Shown one piece after another: positions 46,707-59,695 of a stretch of 64,000 nt of DNA. Positions within the stretch are counted from its first letter, which is position 1. The number at the start of each line of letters is the position of its first letter. Below the pieces are notes generated by a model. It was not told where the DNA came from, searched no databases, and saw nothing but the letters and a program-made list of their open reading frames with translations. Source of the DNA: Beta vulgaris subsp. vulgaris (taxonomy: Eukaryota > Streptophyta > Magnoliopsida > Caryophyllales > Amaranthaceae); contig NC_079206.1 of NCBI RefSeq assembly GCF_026745355.1, forward strand, positions 34,116,653-34,180,652, in the 5' to 3' direction. A program made the translations under genes and the position numbers.

Positions 46707-49700
46707 CTACTTGGCCCTTTCTTCTCCCACGAGATGTTGAAAGAATCGCGCAAAATTATCTTTGATTTCGTTGATATCTTCTATGGTGTATGGTTCAACG
46801 CTTTTAGGAAAATCCTATAAATATGTTAACTTAGTTAATAAACTTTAAATATATAAGTAAAGTAACCAATTTACAACATATACATACCTTCTTCAAATCA
46901 TTTGACCTGATAGAGAAGCGGACGATTTGAAACATGTATTTCATAACGAAATAGCCGCATTCATCTCCTCCCGTTTGTTGAGCACACTACACCACATTGA
47001 AATACACATATTAGAATCAAAAAATTAAGAAATATTAAATAGAACTATAAAATGCATATCAAATACAAAACCATAAGAGTTTTACCTTCATAGATACCCA
47101 AGACAATTTTGTTGCCTTGATACCTTCAAGGAGCAGGAATGATGTATATGCACTACAACAAACAACAACAACAACAATGACGTATATGCGCTAAGTACTA
47201 TAAAAGAATTACTGGTTATAAAGTATTTAAAATACATGTAAGAATTATAAGAATTATTAACTTACGTATGCAGCGGTTCCTTGATAGCTAAGGATCTATC
47301 TGATCTCCTAAGCGAATCAAATACATATACCGTTCTTTTGTATAGAGAAAGGACGAGAAGAATCCAATGTTGACTAAAGCATGCAACAAAATGTGATAAG
47401 TTCATATATAAAGATAAAAGGGAAGCATACTTTTCAATGTACGAAATTGGAAAATAAACATACTTTTCAATGTATGGAAGCATGATGTATTTCATATTTC
47501 GATTGGCTCTCAATGTCCTTTGCATGTAGTTGATCGGGCAACTGGTTCATGGTGTAGCATGGTCGCCGAAATCATACTAGGACACATGAAACCAATATTT
47601 GAATCTCCATTCACATCACTATCATCTGACAAAAGCCTACACTCCAAATATTTATAGTTAGATGCGAATAATAATAATAAATATCAAATTTGATTAGTTT
47701 AGAGTTTGAGAAATCTCACATCATAAATACTTGCAAAACGGATACATTAAGCCATTCTCCCGTCAGAAGTTGGAAAACATCTTGTCGGGAGAGAATGATC
47801 ATCTCATCAGAAGGATAGTTGAAGCAGGAACCCTTTCTAACTTCGATAGTAAAAGGCTCATCTGCAGGTTTTTGGCAAAACAAACGATGCATCTCCTTGA
47901 CCGCATCAGACATATCCTCAAGTGACAGGCTAATCAATGGATCGATGTGCCTATGTGCAGACTCATCGGTGCAAGGATCATTACCAACTACTGTTTTCTT
48001 TTCTTCTTTTTGCACCTTCTTTAGGTATATGTTCCTAATTCAAATCAACTTCTTTTTAATTCATATTATATATAAAATAAAGATTTTTGGATTTATATAA
48101 ATCAAGATTTCTAAGTATATACATTTGATTTCTTATATATACTAAATCATAATACTAAAATAAGTTACCTGATTATCTGAAACTAGAAATATCAACTCTT
48201 TGGCCATTCTATGAAGAACCCTCGCTTGACTGAGTTTCGTGATGAATGGAGTAGGAGTGGAACTGGAACATCTGCGTAATCCCATAAAAATCAACACTCA
48301 CTTCAGGCGTCGTAGGTGTGATGATGACTCCTGTCTGGTGTGAACGGTACCCAGCTACAATGATCGGTCCCGAGACATCCGCTATTGCCAAGCGACATGG
48401 AACTTGACTCTTAACATCCAATAAGAAAGAATGACATCAATTAAGTGTTTTAGAAGCATAATATAATAATTAGAAATATATAAAATGACAATATACCTGC
48501 AAGTCCGCAAATGGATCATTGCCCCCGATTGACAGCTACTAGGAACGACTGGAGTGGAAGGAGTCGGTATGGATACCTAACTGCGTCGCATAAGCCATAA
48601 CCTTTCTTGAACCAAGCATCTATCTTCGAGTTCATCTCTTCATAGTCTGCTCTCTAACTCTTTGACTCACTCTAGCCTCCAATGCCTGAATCTCCTCATC
48701 ATCCATGCCCTTACCCTTGGAGCATACTCTCTCCGATCAGGATCTCCCCAAACAGATGTAATCCCAATGCTACGCCCAGCTGTTACACACGCCCAGGTCG
48801 GTCTTTCCTCTGCAAAGCACGTGAAAGAGCATCATCCATCCGACCTGGAACAAACTCTCCTTCAGCTTCTTTCTTTTTCCAATCATCCTGCGTTCAAGTT
48901 AAAAAAAGTCATATGATTAGTAGATCGAAGACAAGTAAGGAGAACAAGAAAAACGTTATAAAATTTGAACAACGCTTACAATGGACTCTTTTATCTTCTG
49001 TGTTTCTTCATTAGGAAAGAAGAAATTTCCATCCTTATCTTTTTTCGATCTCGCGAGAAGCCAAGGCAATGTCCGATCCGGCAAGGAGGAAATCACTGAT
49101 GATGTAGAAGAGTCAACAGATGATGCTGTAGCGGAAGGGATATACCCTCTGCTTTGCCAAATGGGAATCATCTCCGCATATGATTTTTGGCCCAAAAAAT
49201 GAGGATGCTTGTTAGCAGCCTGAGAGATTCTTGCTTTTGCACTTTTTGCCTAATAAAGGATTTAGTAACTAGTCAATATTAAAGAACGTAATGAAAATAT
49301 AATTTCATATTATAAATTACATACCTGGAACTCCTTAGAGCTACATTTTTGTACAAACTGGTCCCTATCTCTCGTGTGATGAAAGGATACATCACGTATG
49401 GTAGCCTATCATTGTTAGGCCCCTTCCTCGTTTTCGTGATCCATCTGGTCACCAATCTTGACTTGAAATCTCTCCACCGTTTATCACATGTAGTCAAGAC
49501 ATCTCGTTTCTTCAAAACATCTTCTTCTATTCCAAATTCTCTCTTCAATATACAAAAATAAACTAATTAATAATAACCGATTAAAATAATAAACATAATC
49601 TCAATTAGTTTATTATAAAAATAAGGTTACTTACTTTAGCATCTTCCCACAAAGTGTTTTTCGTGCCTTCTGGAACATCATCCCAAGTGTCGTACAAGAT

Positions 49701-49943
49701 AGACACTTTGCTTCTACTGATCTCCCCACAATAAATCTTGTACTCAACAGCATAGCGCCCAATCGGACGTATCCACTCATCCCAAGCAAGAACTCTCTGA
49801 ATGCCGGGTTTGGAACGTATCCCTTTTGTAGGACCTCTTGGCCTACTTTTCTTCTTCGTAGCAGCTCCATCAGTAATCTGGGGCTCATCAGATGCATCAC
49901 GCATTGTCTCATCTGCCATCACTACACCTGAAACCATGTACAT
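46707..49943 (-). CDS. CACTA second gene: TNPA-like + Ulp1 protease
   Basis: Multi-exon, minus strand; exon borders are partly resolved. The N-terminal TNPA-like part includes SKPGIQRVLAWDEWIRPIGR (49943-49636), RWRDFKSRLVTRWITKTRKG (49548-49325), KSYAEMIPIWQSRGYIPSAT (to 48980) and VPCRLAIADVSGPIIVAGYR (48421-48209). EDMSDAVKEMHRLFCQKPAD lies near 47900. The protease part has QHWILLVLSLYKRTVYVFDS (His and Asp) near 47370, then CAQQTGGDECGYFVMKYMFQ near 46960 with the Gln-x6-Cys arrangement of Ulp1 cysteine proteases, and ends HLVGEERAK at 46707. The catalytic His, Asp, Gln and Cys all look present. Proteases of this type are known in some plant CACTA and MULE elements; their target is unknown. 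Confidence 0.75.
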
Positions 49944-50054
49944 GTTAGATTAATCAATAAATTAATACACAATTATTTGAACATGCAAAACACAAAATAA
50001 ATAATAAAAGATTATAAACATTAGTAGTTGTGCAAATATTACATAATTTACCTA

Positions 50055-53000
50055 TTAATCAGCTATTTCTTTGCCAACGTAAAATCCCTCATTGTGGTCT
50101 CGGCGAATGTAATTTGTGTCTAGATCTTCCCCTAATGTACTTGGAATGACTACTGACGAAGCAATGACTTCATTGAATTGTGCATCGTAATCTTCTTCAT
50201 CGTGTACATCATCAATTCCAAGTATTCTCCTTTTTCCTTCCATGACAACAAACCATTTTGAATCGGCAGGGTCAACCATGTAGAATACTTGTTTTGCTTG
50301 TGATGCCAATATTAAGTTATCTTCATGATGTCCTAACCGACTGAAATTGACTAATGTAAAAAATTCATGTTCATCTTTCTTCACACCACGACGAATATCA
50401 ACCCACTTGCATTGGAACAGCGGAATCTTGAAGTCAACATAGTCAAGTTCTAATATCTCTTCAATGAACCCATAGTAAGACTTCATTGTCTCAACAACGT
50501 TCTATCTGTTTTACTTTTATACTCTGATGACAAAGCCCCCATCGTAACACCACTGTTTTGCATCGTGGATTTGTCATCTTGCCGTTTAGTATAAAATGTA
50601 TAACCATTGATGTCATACCCCTCATAGGAAAGAACTTGCGTCTTTGACCCATATGCCAACCATTTCAATATATCCGTTACATCGTTAGGAGTATCAGATA
50701 ATTGGTTCATAACTCGTTCTTTAAACCAATCAGCGAACGTCCGATTATGCTCAATCATCAAGTCACGTTCATTAAACAATGGATACTGAACACTAAGCAC
50801 AGTCATGTGCTCATCTAAGTAAGGATGAACTTGTTTCAGATTTTGTAACACAATCAATTCTGCTTTTTTTTCAACTCTCCATCAAGACACAATCTTTTTC
50901 TCCCAATGGTACCACAACCTTCAAGCCTTCCTTCATGTCTAGATTTTGGCAAACCAATTGCTTGTGCACGTGCTAAATACTGACTTGCATATTCAGATAC
51001 TTCCTCAGCAACTGTTCTTTGCACAATACTTGCTTCTGGTCTAGCTGGATTCATCACTTTACCCTTCAGAGTACCCATATGTCTTTCAAAAGGCCACATA
51101 TACCTCATACAAACGGGCCCACAAAGTTTAATTTCTCTGACAAGATGGATTATCAAATGAGGCATGATGTCAAAGAATGATGGTGGAAAGTACATTTCAA
51201 ATCGGCACATCGTCTCTATTACATCGGCTTGCAAATTATCTAGAATGTTAGGATCAATCACCTTGTTAGAGATAGTTCTGAAGAAGAAACACAATTTTGT
51301 GATTGTATATCTTCCCGAGCATATTCAACAATGTCCCGACAATGGCATCACAAACATTTTTCTCAATGTGCATTAAATCAAGACAATGTCTGACTTCCAA
51401 ACATTCCCAATACGGAAGGTCCCAAAACTTAGATCTTTTCTTGTATAAGTTCTTTGAGACACTTTTGAAGGGCTTGCCAAAAATTGTTTCAATATCCTTT
51501 ACCCTATTAGAAACCTCTTTTCCACGTAAAGGTACAGGGGCTTCTCTCATCTCCACTTTTCCATTGAACAACTTTTTCTTCCTACGGAATGGATGATCTA
51601 AAAGAAGCATGTACGATAATGCAGGTACACATTCTTTCCACAATGATGTAACCGCTTATCAATCATATTCTCATCACAAATAGGGCATGCCTTTGCTCCT
51701 TTAACGTATACCTTGACAAATTCCCATGAGCCGGGAAATCATTAATCGTGCAAAATATCATGGCATGCAATGTGAAGTCAGTTTTCGCATACGCATCGAA
51801 CATGGAAACACCTTCATCCACAACAATTTCAGATCTTGAAGAAGCGGGTCAAGATACACATCTATATCGTTTCCGGGTTGCTTAGGACCAGAAATAAGAA
51901 GCGATAGCATAATAAATTTACGCTTCATACATAACAGGGAGGGAGATTATAAATTGTCAGTAGAACCGGCCAAGTGCTATGTTGGGTACCTAGTGTGCCA
52001 AATGGGTTCATCCCATCTGTACAAAGTCCAAGCCTAAGATTTCGAGCACTACTAAGGTTTCCTTCAAATAACCCATAATCTAGGTAACTTAAGAAGCTAA
52101 AATCACTTAATAAGCTAGTTAGTTAGTTAGGCGCCTATAAGTCTTAAACTAACCTAAAGCTCTGATACCACTTTGTAACACCCCGATAATTCTCTCTTTT
52201 TAGAAAATACTTTTATAACAAATCTAGAGAATTACCCAGGCATTATCGCCCGTGTGATAACGTTTCGGCTTACTCAGAATGTTGCAGCGGAAAACTTATT
52301 AAAACAAAAATCAACTTTATTAAACTTATGAAACCAAATGACAAAGTCAAACTTAACACACCAACTAAAAAAACCTCAAACTTAAGTAAAGATGTTCCTA
52401 CGAAAACAACTTAAATAACACTAATGTCACAAAAGCCTCTCCATTCCAGATTCCCCAATGGTATGCATCTTCGAACCTGTAATGTCAATGCTTTATTGAC
52501 TCTGCTCCCCCGAAGGATCACCACAGGATCAATAGGCAAAGCCATGATCACAAACACAGACAAACACGTAATCAGCAAAGCTGAGTACTACATATCAGAC
52601 ATAAATAATCCTAAACATGATACTACAAAATAACTTGCAGGAATAAATAATAACATGAGTAAATAATAATCTGCAGACAACTTCTACTGAACTAAACTTA
52701 AAACATCTTTTATTACTTTAATGGAATAGTTATTAGACGAGTTGTCCTGCCAATAAAAATGAAATGGGGGCGCGACTCCGCATTTCAGAGTGACCTGCGA
52801 TATCGAGGAACCTTTGAATAAAAAGGGATGGTGATCAACCCATTCCTAGAAAAGCTATGGCACGCTCACCATAACCCCAACCCTTATGTCCAACTCTAGA
52901 CGTGCACTAGTCTAAAGTCTATAACTTATTCTCGTTTCACTTTACGTTGCATTCATTTTAATACTTGTGTTGACACCACAACAACCAAATAATACATAAT

Positions 53001-54905
53001 TCACAATCACATAATCATAACAAAATTCTTTTTATCTTTAGATTAACAAGTGTTCACAACTTATCAATCAAGACTCCTTTTATTTCTTTTTATCCTTTGT
53101 TGAACCCAGCCAACAGAATTCCGTACCTTTACATAGGTATAAACCATACTTACCAAATAAGATCCACGGTTCTTATAAGATAAATAAATAATCTCCAAGA
53201 ATCTATGTAACACATGATTCCAACTTACTTAAATTAATCCACTTACGAATTAATACCAAACTGAACTTGTTGCTTGCATCAAACTTCCATACAAACAAGT
53301 CATACTCATACATATTCTCAATTTACATGTAGCACACAGGCAAGTAACATGTAAAGTAATTATAGTAAATCATATACATGACAACAAGGTCCTATACATG
53401 ATACTAATAAGTAAAAATCATCCCTAAGGCATGTTCTAAACCATTTAGCACGTAGACTATGTACGTACCTTGTATAAACGCAACGGTAGGCCACCTTTAA
53501 GCACTAAAAGTCCCCCACAGTGAATTCTCCGCCTAGAATAACCAAATAATCAAGTAAATACTTGAACTAAAAAAAATACAGCAACTTTAAAACGTCCCAA
53601 ACCCTTTTAAACTTCTTTAAAAATCGTTTTTATAATTTAAACTCTCATTATTTTTAATCCCTAGTATAGATCAACTATTCTAGTGATTAAAAACCATTAA
53701 AAACCTTAAAATATTAACTTTCTGAATTTCCAGCAAATATAAAATTTTCTAAACCTTCTGAAAATATTTTAAATGAATATAAAAATCGTATTCCAATCAA
53801 AATTCATATTCATACTTTAAATGTACGATTTCTAGTGATTTAAAACCCTAAAAATCACATCTTTCATGATTAAAACTAAAAATAATAAATCTGAAATTTT
53901 TCTTTTATACATATAATCCGAAAAATATATATTTCATAATAAAAATAATAACTCAAATCGTAATCATGCAAATAATAATAAAATAACAATAAAAATTAGA
54001 ACTTTAATGGAATCTTAAAAGAGAAGTAAAGAAAAACAACCAAAATAAGAGGAGGAAGAGGCGCCGCGGCTGTGACAGCAGCAAGGACCGGCGGAAATCA
54101 AGTTTTTCGGCTTCAAGAAAAGGTTTGTGACGTTTCTTGTTCAACAAGAAACGTTACTTAGCGAAGAAGAAACGATTTTTGAGAGAAAAAATGAAAGTCA
54201 CGCTCAAGAGGAAGAGGAGAGAGAAAATGTCGAGTGAGAGAGGGGAGAGCTCGAAATCACGTGCAAGGGAGGAGAGAGAAAATAAAGTGTAGGGCAAAAT
54301 ATTTGGGTTTTAGGATATTTAAATAGGCTAATCCTATTGGGCTTAGGAAAAGGAATTCAATAATTAAAACTTTTGATGACTAACAAGATGGGCTTATTAG
54401 GACTTTAGTCATCAAATTATCCTTTCCCTTTTTATTACTGTTGGGCTTTCGATTCCATTAAGTTTCCTTTTCAAATATGCTTTTAATAATTAAACTCTTA
54501 TTTAAAACACGCTTAATTAAAATATTACAAACTTTATTAAGCTAAAAAAATATTTTTAGTTGACTTTTAAAATAGTCAACCCTTTTTAAAAGTCAAATCA
54601 TTTTCCGAACCCATTTGGATTTAAATATAATTACATAAATACTTAAATATATTTATGAAAATCCTTTAAAAATGTGGGGGATTACATGCCATGTCCACCT
54701 AGTATAGTTACTCTTAAACCCACGACGAATCAAATGATCTTTAATTTGATCCATATCACGATACCCCCTTGAGTTATTGCAATCACAACAAGGACACAAG
54801 ACTAACTTTGACCCATTCTCCGATTGATGTTCTAACGCAACTCTGATAAATTCATTAACCCTTGTAGAAATGTCGTCGAAATTCGATTACCATACATCCA
54901 GTTTC
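50055..54905 (-). pseudogene. TNP2-type CACTA transposase, interrupted
   Basis: Minus strand. The N-terminal transposase-associated domain starts MDRNWMYGNRI at about 54905; after a one-base shift it reads LVLCPCCDCNNSRGYRDMDQ and DHLIRRGFKSNYTRWTWH up to 54687, where a retrotransposon LTR begins. Coding resumes near 52050 with NLRLGLCTDGMNPFGTLGTQ, then PGNDIDVYLDPLLQDLKLLW, CPICDENMIDKRLHHCGKNV, FRRKKKLFNGKVEMREAPVP and LPYWECLEVRHCLDLMHIEK. A DUF4218-like part (FFDIMPHLIIHLVREIKLCG) covers 51294-50854, then TFADWFKERV (to 50483) and a DUF4216-like end to 50055. Missing central residues, stops and shifts make it dead; the LTR insertion alone would inactivate it. Confidence 0.85.
52174..54686 (-). 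mobile_element. Gypsy-type LTR with PBS inside transposase
   Basis: Minus-strand LTR from TGTAATCCCCCACATTTTTA at 54686 to GGTGTTACA at 52174, about 2.5 kb. It is followed at 52173 downward by AAGTGGTATCAGAGC, a primer-binding site for initiator methionine tRNA, so this is a 5' LTR. Only about 120 bp of internal DNA remain before transposase sequence resumes; the pol region and second LTR are gone. LTR words such as TACTCAGC-TTGCTGATT resemble those of the 39425-44675 LTR, suggesting related families. Confidence 0.78.
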
Positions 54906-56580
54906 GATCCATATTCATACACTAGAGACACCAAACAAGAATACAATCGATCACATCATTCAAAGTAGTTTATCAAATGCAGTCATGACCATTTGGGTCT
55001 TATCACTCCAACTAACCATCCTTGAGTTTCTCATCTCACTAGTGAATGAACATTTGGTTTTCAATTCTAAGAAAAATCCGGCAGCACTTCCCTACAGTTC
55101 TCCAAGTACACGATGAAGATAGTAGTTAAACTATCAACATATGTACCCAGAGAACGCTTAGGGAAATGAGCCGGATCTTTCTTAGAATCAAAAACCAAAC
55201 ATTCATTCACATCCTAAGTGAGATAAGAAACTCAAAGACAGTCCCAAACCGGGGACTATTCAAGACTTACTCCTAATGAGTAAGCCTCGAACGGGTATCT
55301 AGGCAAATGATGCACATTGCAATAAACAACACAAACCAATCCATTCCTTAGATTTCCTCCTCACCCCATTAAGGTATGTCCAAATAGGTTTGGTTATGCA
55401 TGATTCAACATATAATTTCCCAATCACATAATAATCAAACAATTCACATATATACATCCTAAATCCAAACTAATGGTTACATTAACATACATAAAAAAAA
55501 TAACAAAAAATATAATACATACTCTGCTCTCAAGGAGCAGCGAAGACGAGCACAAGTGCACGAGCTTGGAGAACCGGCAAACCAATGAGGACTAAGGTGG
55601 CAACTAAACTACAATGTAAAGGAATGACATAAGTTTCAAAGTCTGAATTGAGCATTCAAGAATTCTAACTCATAATTGAAGCACATAATTCTAAAGAGAG
55701 CATTCAAGGTGGCTTAGATTTCTCTCCTTCTCTATTCGGTTTCCATCACAATGCAAGGTTACAAATCAAGCAATAGAAATTATTCAGATGCTTAGTTACA
55801 ACATATTATAACAAACTCACTTGTTATAGGGGAAAATGCAGCTCCTAAGGTAGATTGAAAAACCTCTTTTGACTGTTGCTGCAAAAACAGAGAAAAAATT
55901 GAAAAATAAGTATAATTGAAAAAAGTACAACAAATTTACACAATCCATTACTCGTTCCGAATATGCAATCCATTAACAGTATATGAAAAGCAGTTCTGAA
56001 TTTGCTTTTAGAGCTAATTTTACCATGCATGAAGTAAATATACGATTCATAAAATAACTTGAAATACCTACTTTGCCGGCGGCTGGACCGTCGCGGCTGC
56101 AGGTCAGTCCGTGGCGGCAGCAGGTCGCCGTAAACTTAGTCCGTGGCGGCTGCAGCGAAGGGAGATTGAGAGAGAACCGGCGGCGCAGCGAAGGGAGATT
56201 GAGAGAGAGAACCGGCGGTGCAGAAGCAACTTAGACCGAGATACGTGCACTGGCGGGAGAATGTGAACGAGGGTGCGCCGGCGAAAAGGGCACCGGCAGA
56301 GTAAGGAACGAGAATGAGAGAGAGAGAGAGAGATAGAGAGAGAGGGGGAGAGGAAGTCGCACCAGAAGAGGAAGTCGCCAGCGAGATTCAGGGTGCGCCG
56401 GCAAGATTGTGAGCGAGGGTGCGCCGGCGAGAGTGTGTGCGCCGGTTTGTTTGAGTGTGTACGAGGGTTTCGCAGGAGGGAGAGAGGGGGATAGCAGTCA
56501 GTTGCATGAGTTAGGGCTCGAAAGAATGCCGTTGGGAAATATTACAAAAAGAGGGGGAAGTATTAAAAGCCCAATTGCGG
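54906..56580 (-). other. CACTA 5' leader region
   Basis: Between the transposase start and the right subterminal array. It contains a CCGGCG/GA-rich stretch (56080-56480) with a short duplicated unit GCAGCGAAGGGAGATTGAGA and a GA microsatellite near 56315-56345. This is the expected place for the transposon's promoter and untranslated first exon, but none is proven. Confidence 0.5.
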
Positions 56581-56870
56581 CGCACCCATCAAGCAGCATA
56601 TTAATGTGCGTCGCACTCCTCGCCTCGTGCGACGCACATTAGTCTCGCAATCCTCCCACTACTCGCAGCTATTTGCGTCGCACACAAGCACCATGCGACG
56701 CAAACTAGTAATATGCGTCGCACCTATGTACCATGCGACGCATATTTCTCGTGTCCTGCTATTGTTTTTGATGTTTTGCGTCATACTCTGTTGGTCATGC
56801 GACGCAAATAGATGTTTTGCGTCACTTCCGTGTCTGTGCGACGCAAATAAGGGGACGCAAATCGTCCTTT
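56580..56870. repeat. CACTA right subterminal palindromic repeats
   Basis: TGCGTCGCAC and GTGCGACGCA words alternate as at the left end (for example near 56605, 56675 and 56715), confirming both ends belong to one element. Confidence 0.85.
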
Positions 56871-57179
56871 TTCTACTAGTGAATTAAGAATCCTCGAATT
56901 TATTAAGTAGTGCTAGCATTAGAGGTGTCAAAAACTGGGCCGACCCACGGGTGAACCCGCATGCGACCCAGACCCAACCTGTTCCGAGCCGAGAGTGGTC
57001 GGTTGGAAAGCCGACCCATTCCGACCCAGTGTTCACCCGTGCCCAGTTTAACCCGTGGAATTAGTAACCCAACCTGAGTTGGGCCGACCAGTTGTACCCG
57101 TACCCAATTGCACCCGTGAATAACGACCAGACCAACCTGTTTCCGACCCAAAATAACCTGCACCCAACTTCACCCGCCA

Positions 57180-57430
57180 ATGACCCAGTTAACCACCCAG
57201 TTATCACCCAACCCAGTTACCACCCCCCAGTTGTGACCCAACCGCACTATCACCGACCCAGTTGTGACCCAACCCAGCTATCACCGACCCAGTTGTGACC
57301 CAACCCAGCTATCACCGACCTAGTTGTGACCCAACCCAACTATCACCGACCCAGTTGTGACCCAACCCAGCTATCACCGACCCAATTGTGACCAACCCAG
57401 CTATCACCGACCCAATTTCGACCCAACCCT
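57180..57430. repeat. ~31-bp minisatellite (CCAACCCAGCTATCACCGA)
   Basis: Units of about 31 bp built from GACCCAACCCAGCTATCACC and GACCCAGTTGTGA, about six to seven copies, inside a longer CCGACCC/ACCCG-rich subterminal region (56935-57500). Confidence 0.85.
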
Positions 57431-58754
57431 GTTAGCACCCGACCCAACTAAACCCGACTCAATGCCATTCCGACCCAAGGTAACCCGACTCAACACCAAT
57501 TATTTGTTTTTGGGGTGCAAGACCGAAGACGTATAAGATTACCATTTATTTCAAGTTTTATCTTTATTTTTTTTTAATTATCAATGGAACACATTTTTTC
57601 TAACAAGTACATTAATCTTTGGAGTAGTACTCGATTAGGCGGAGATGGAACACATAGTTTCTGTTGTTAAACATGCATTTAAGCCATGGCTTCCGTACAC
57701 CATAGGGCATAGGCCATGGGGTATCTTAATTTTTAACCTCCAACCTTTTTTTTTTGATTTATGTAAATAGTCGAATTGTATTAATCATTATGTACATTTC
57801 CAGCCCATTTATATTTGGTTATGTTTAGAAATTACAATATTTTTAGAGTTTATATGTAAATTATAACATGTTGTTTTAGAGCTAACTTAAATACTTAGTA
57901 TTTAATAAATATTGCAAATAAAATAAATAAAATCAAAATTAGAGTTAGACAAACAAAAAGAAAATAAAAATAAAATTGAACAAAAACTGCCAAATAAAAT
58001 TCCGTTTCATACTTTCATTAACACTTGGCCCTTTCCAAGTTTCCAACATCCATTACATCCATTACAAAAGCAGCAACTAATACGCCCTAAACAAAAAATT
58101 TAGGTTAATCATTACAACATTTGGCCATTACAGCATTCCCTAATACTTAACAAGTTAGGTTAATCATTAGTAATAAACAAAAAATTACATAGTGATCATA
58201 ATTTATATGGCCCAACAAGGCAGCAAAAAATTAGTTCAAAAAATTCCAATTTCCCTGCAAGGCAGCAACTAATACGCCCCTCGAACAAGCAGAAAACAGA
58301 GATCTTCGGGGTCCTCCATCTCATTGAAAGGGCTCATTGGGATCTCATGACCTTCATCAATGAGAGTGTGATCCCATTCTTCAAAAACCTAGAATCGAGT
58401 GAATTCCCCATCTTCACCCTCCACATAAATCTCCAACCCATCCTTGTTAACAACACCACCACCAGCCTCCAAGCCACCACCACCAGCATGTACCCCACCA
58501 CCAACAGCCTCTAAACCACATACTATCACCTTTGTAAACACATTTTCCTTAGTTTTTTTTCCTTCCTCATCAAGTCCTCTACATTTTTGTTTTAGAGATT
58601 TCCTACAACCCACCCTCTAATAAATCACCTTACCCTTTCCTTTTTCCAATTTTGCACTTGATGAACCTGAAATTATAAACTCAAAAAATTCTAAATAAAA
58701 GGAAATATTAAAAATAAATACCAAAGACAGATTTTCGAGAGAAATAAGGCAGCA

Positions 58755-59510
58755 AAAAAACAGCTCTCAGGTAAAAATTTACCTCATCATCGAGCACTCG
58801 ACTCTAATTGACAACACAACTTAACACGACAAGAAAACGAGCAAAGTGACACAAGCATCAACAATACAATCAAGTATGTATCATGTTCAATGAAGCCAGC
58901 AACAGAAATATAGAGATGCATTGTGACATTAAGGGTAAAACAAGTGTGTAAAGTTAAATGTAGGCAAAAAAAGTCGCTAACAACCATAGGGACGTTTTAT
59001 AAAGAAAGAACAACAATAGCTCTCAGGTAAAGCTTTCACCTCATCATCGAGCACTCGACTCCAATTGACAAAACAACTTAACACGACAAGAAAGCTAGCA
59101 AAGTGACACAAGCATCAACAATACCAACCAAGTATGTATCATGTTCAATGAAGCCAACAACAGAAATGTAGAGATGCATTGTGACACTAAGGGCAAAACA
59201 AGTGTGTAAAGTTAAATGTAGGCAAAAAAAAGTCGCTAACAACCATAGGGACGTTTTATAAAGAAAGAACAACAACAGCTCTCAAGTAAAACTTTCACCT
59301 CATCATCAAGCACTCGACTCCAATTGACAACACAACTTAACACGACAAGAAAGCCAGCAAAGTGACACAAGCATCAACAATACCAACCAAGTATGTATCA
59401 TGTTCAATGAAGCCGCAAACGAAATATAGAGATGCATTGTGACACTAAGGGCAAAACATGTGTGTAAAGTTAAATGTAGGCAAAAAAAAGTCGCTAACCA
59501 TAGGACCCCA
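58755..59510. repeat. ~255-bp tandem repeat, three units
   Basis: Units start at AGCTCTCAGGTAAA-type words near 58761, 59018 and 59276, and share CTCATCATCGAGCACTCGAC and AAGTATGTATCATGTTCAAT. The open frames over them are repeat artefacts. Confidence 0.88.
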
Positions 59511-59695
59511 ATTATCTTTGCGCAATGGACATTAATTTATTAAGCAAAAGGATATAGAAAAACTAAACCAAACCCAAAACCCAAACACAAACCCAAAATA
59601 CAGCCATCAACTAATTTCAATAGGCCACAACAAAAACCAGCAAACAACAACCATCACCAAAACAGCCATGAACCACCAAACAAAAACATCACAGT

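Larger units (their letters stand above)
45987..56881 (-). mobile_element. Complete CACTA (En/Spm) element, 10.9 kb
   Basis: Left TIR CACTAGTAGAGAAAAGGC at 45987 and right TIR, read inward, CACTAGTAGAAAAAGGACGA at 56881, flanked by AAT on both sides (45984-45986, 56882-56884). Subterminal arrays of TGCGTCGCAC/GTGCGACGCA words lie at 46000-46400 and 56580-56870. Both genes read leftward: a TNP2-type transposase (54905-50055, broken) and a TNPA-like gene ending in a Ulp1-like protease (49943-46707). A foreign LTR occupies 52174-54686. Confidence 0.92.

Noticed and set aside
57000..57480. Proline/asparagine-rich plus-strand frame (68 codons)
   Set aside because: Artefact of the CCCAACC minisatellite at the hAT end.
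58787..59275. Two similar minus-strand ORFs with LHTCF repeats
   Set aside because: Produced by the 255-bp tandem repeat; the similarity is duplication of DNA, not a gene family.
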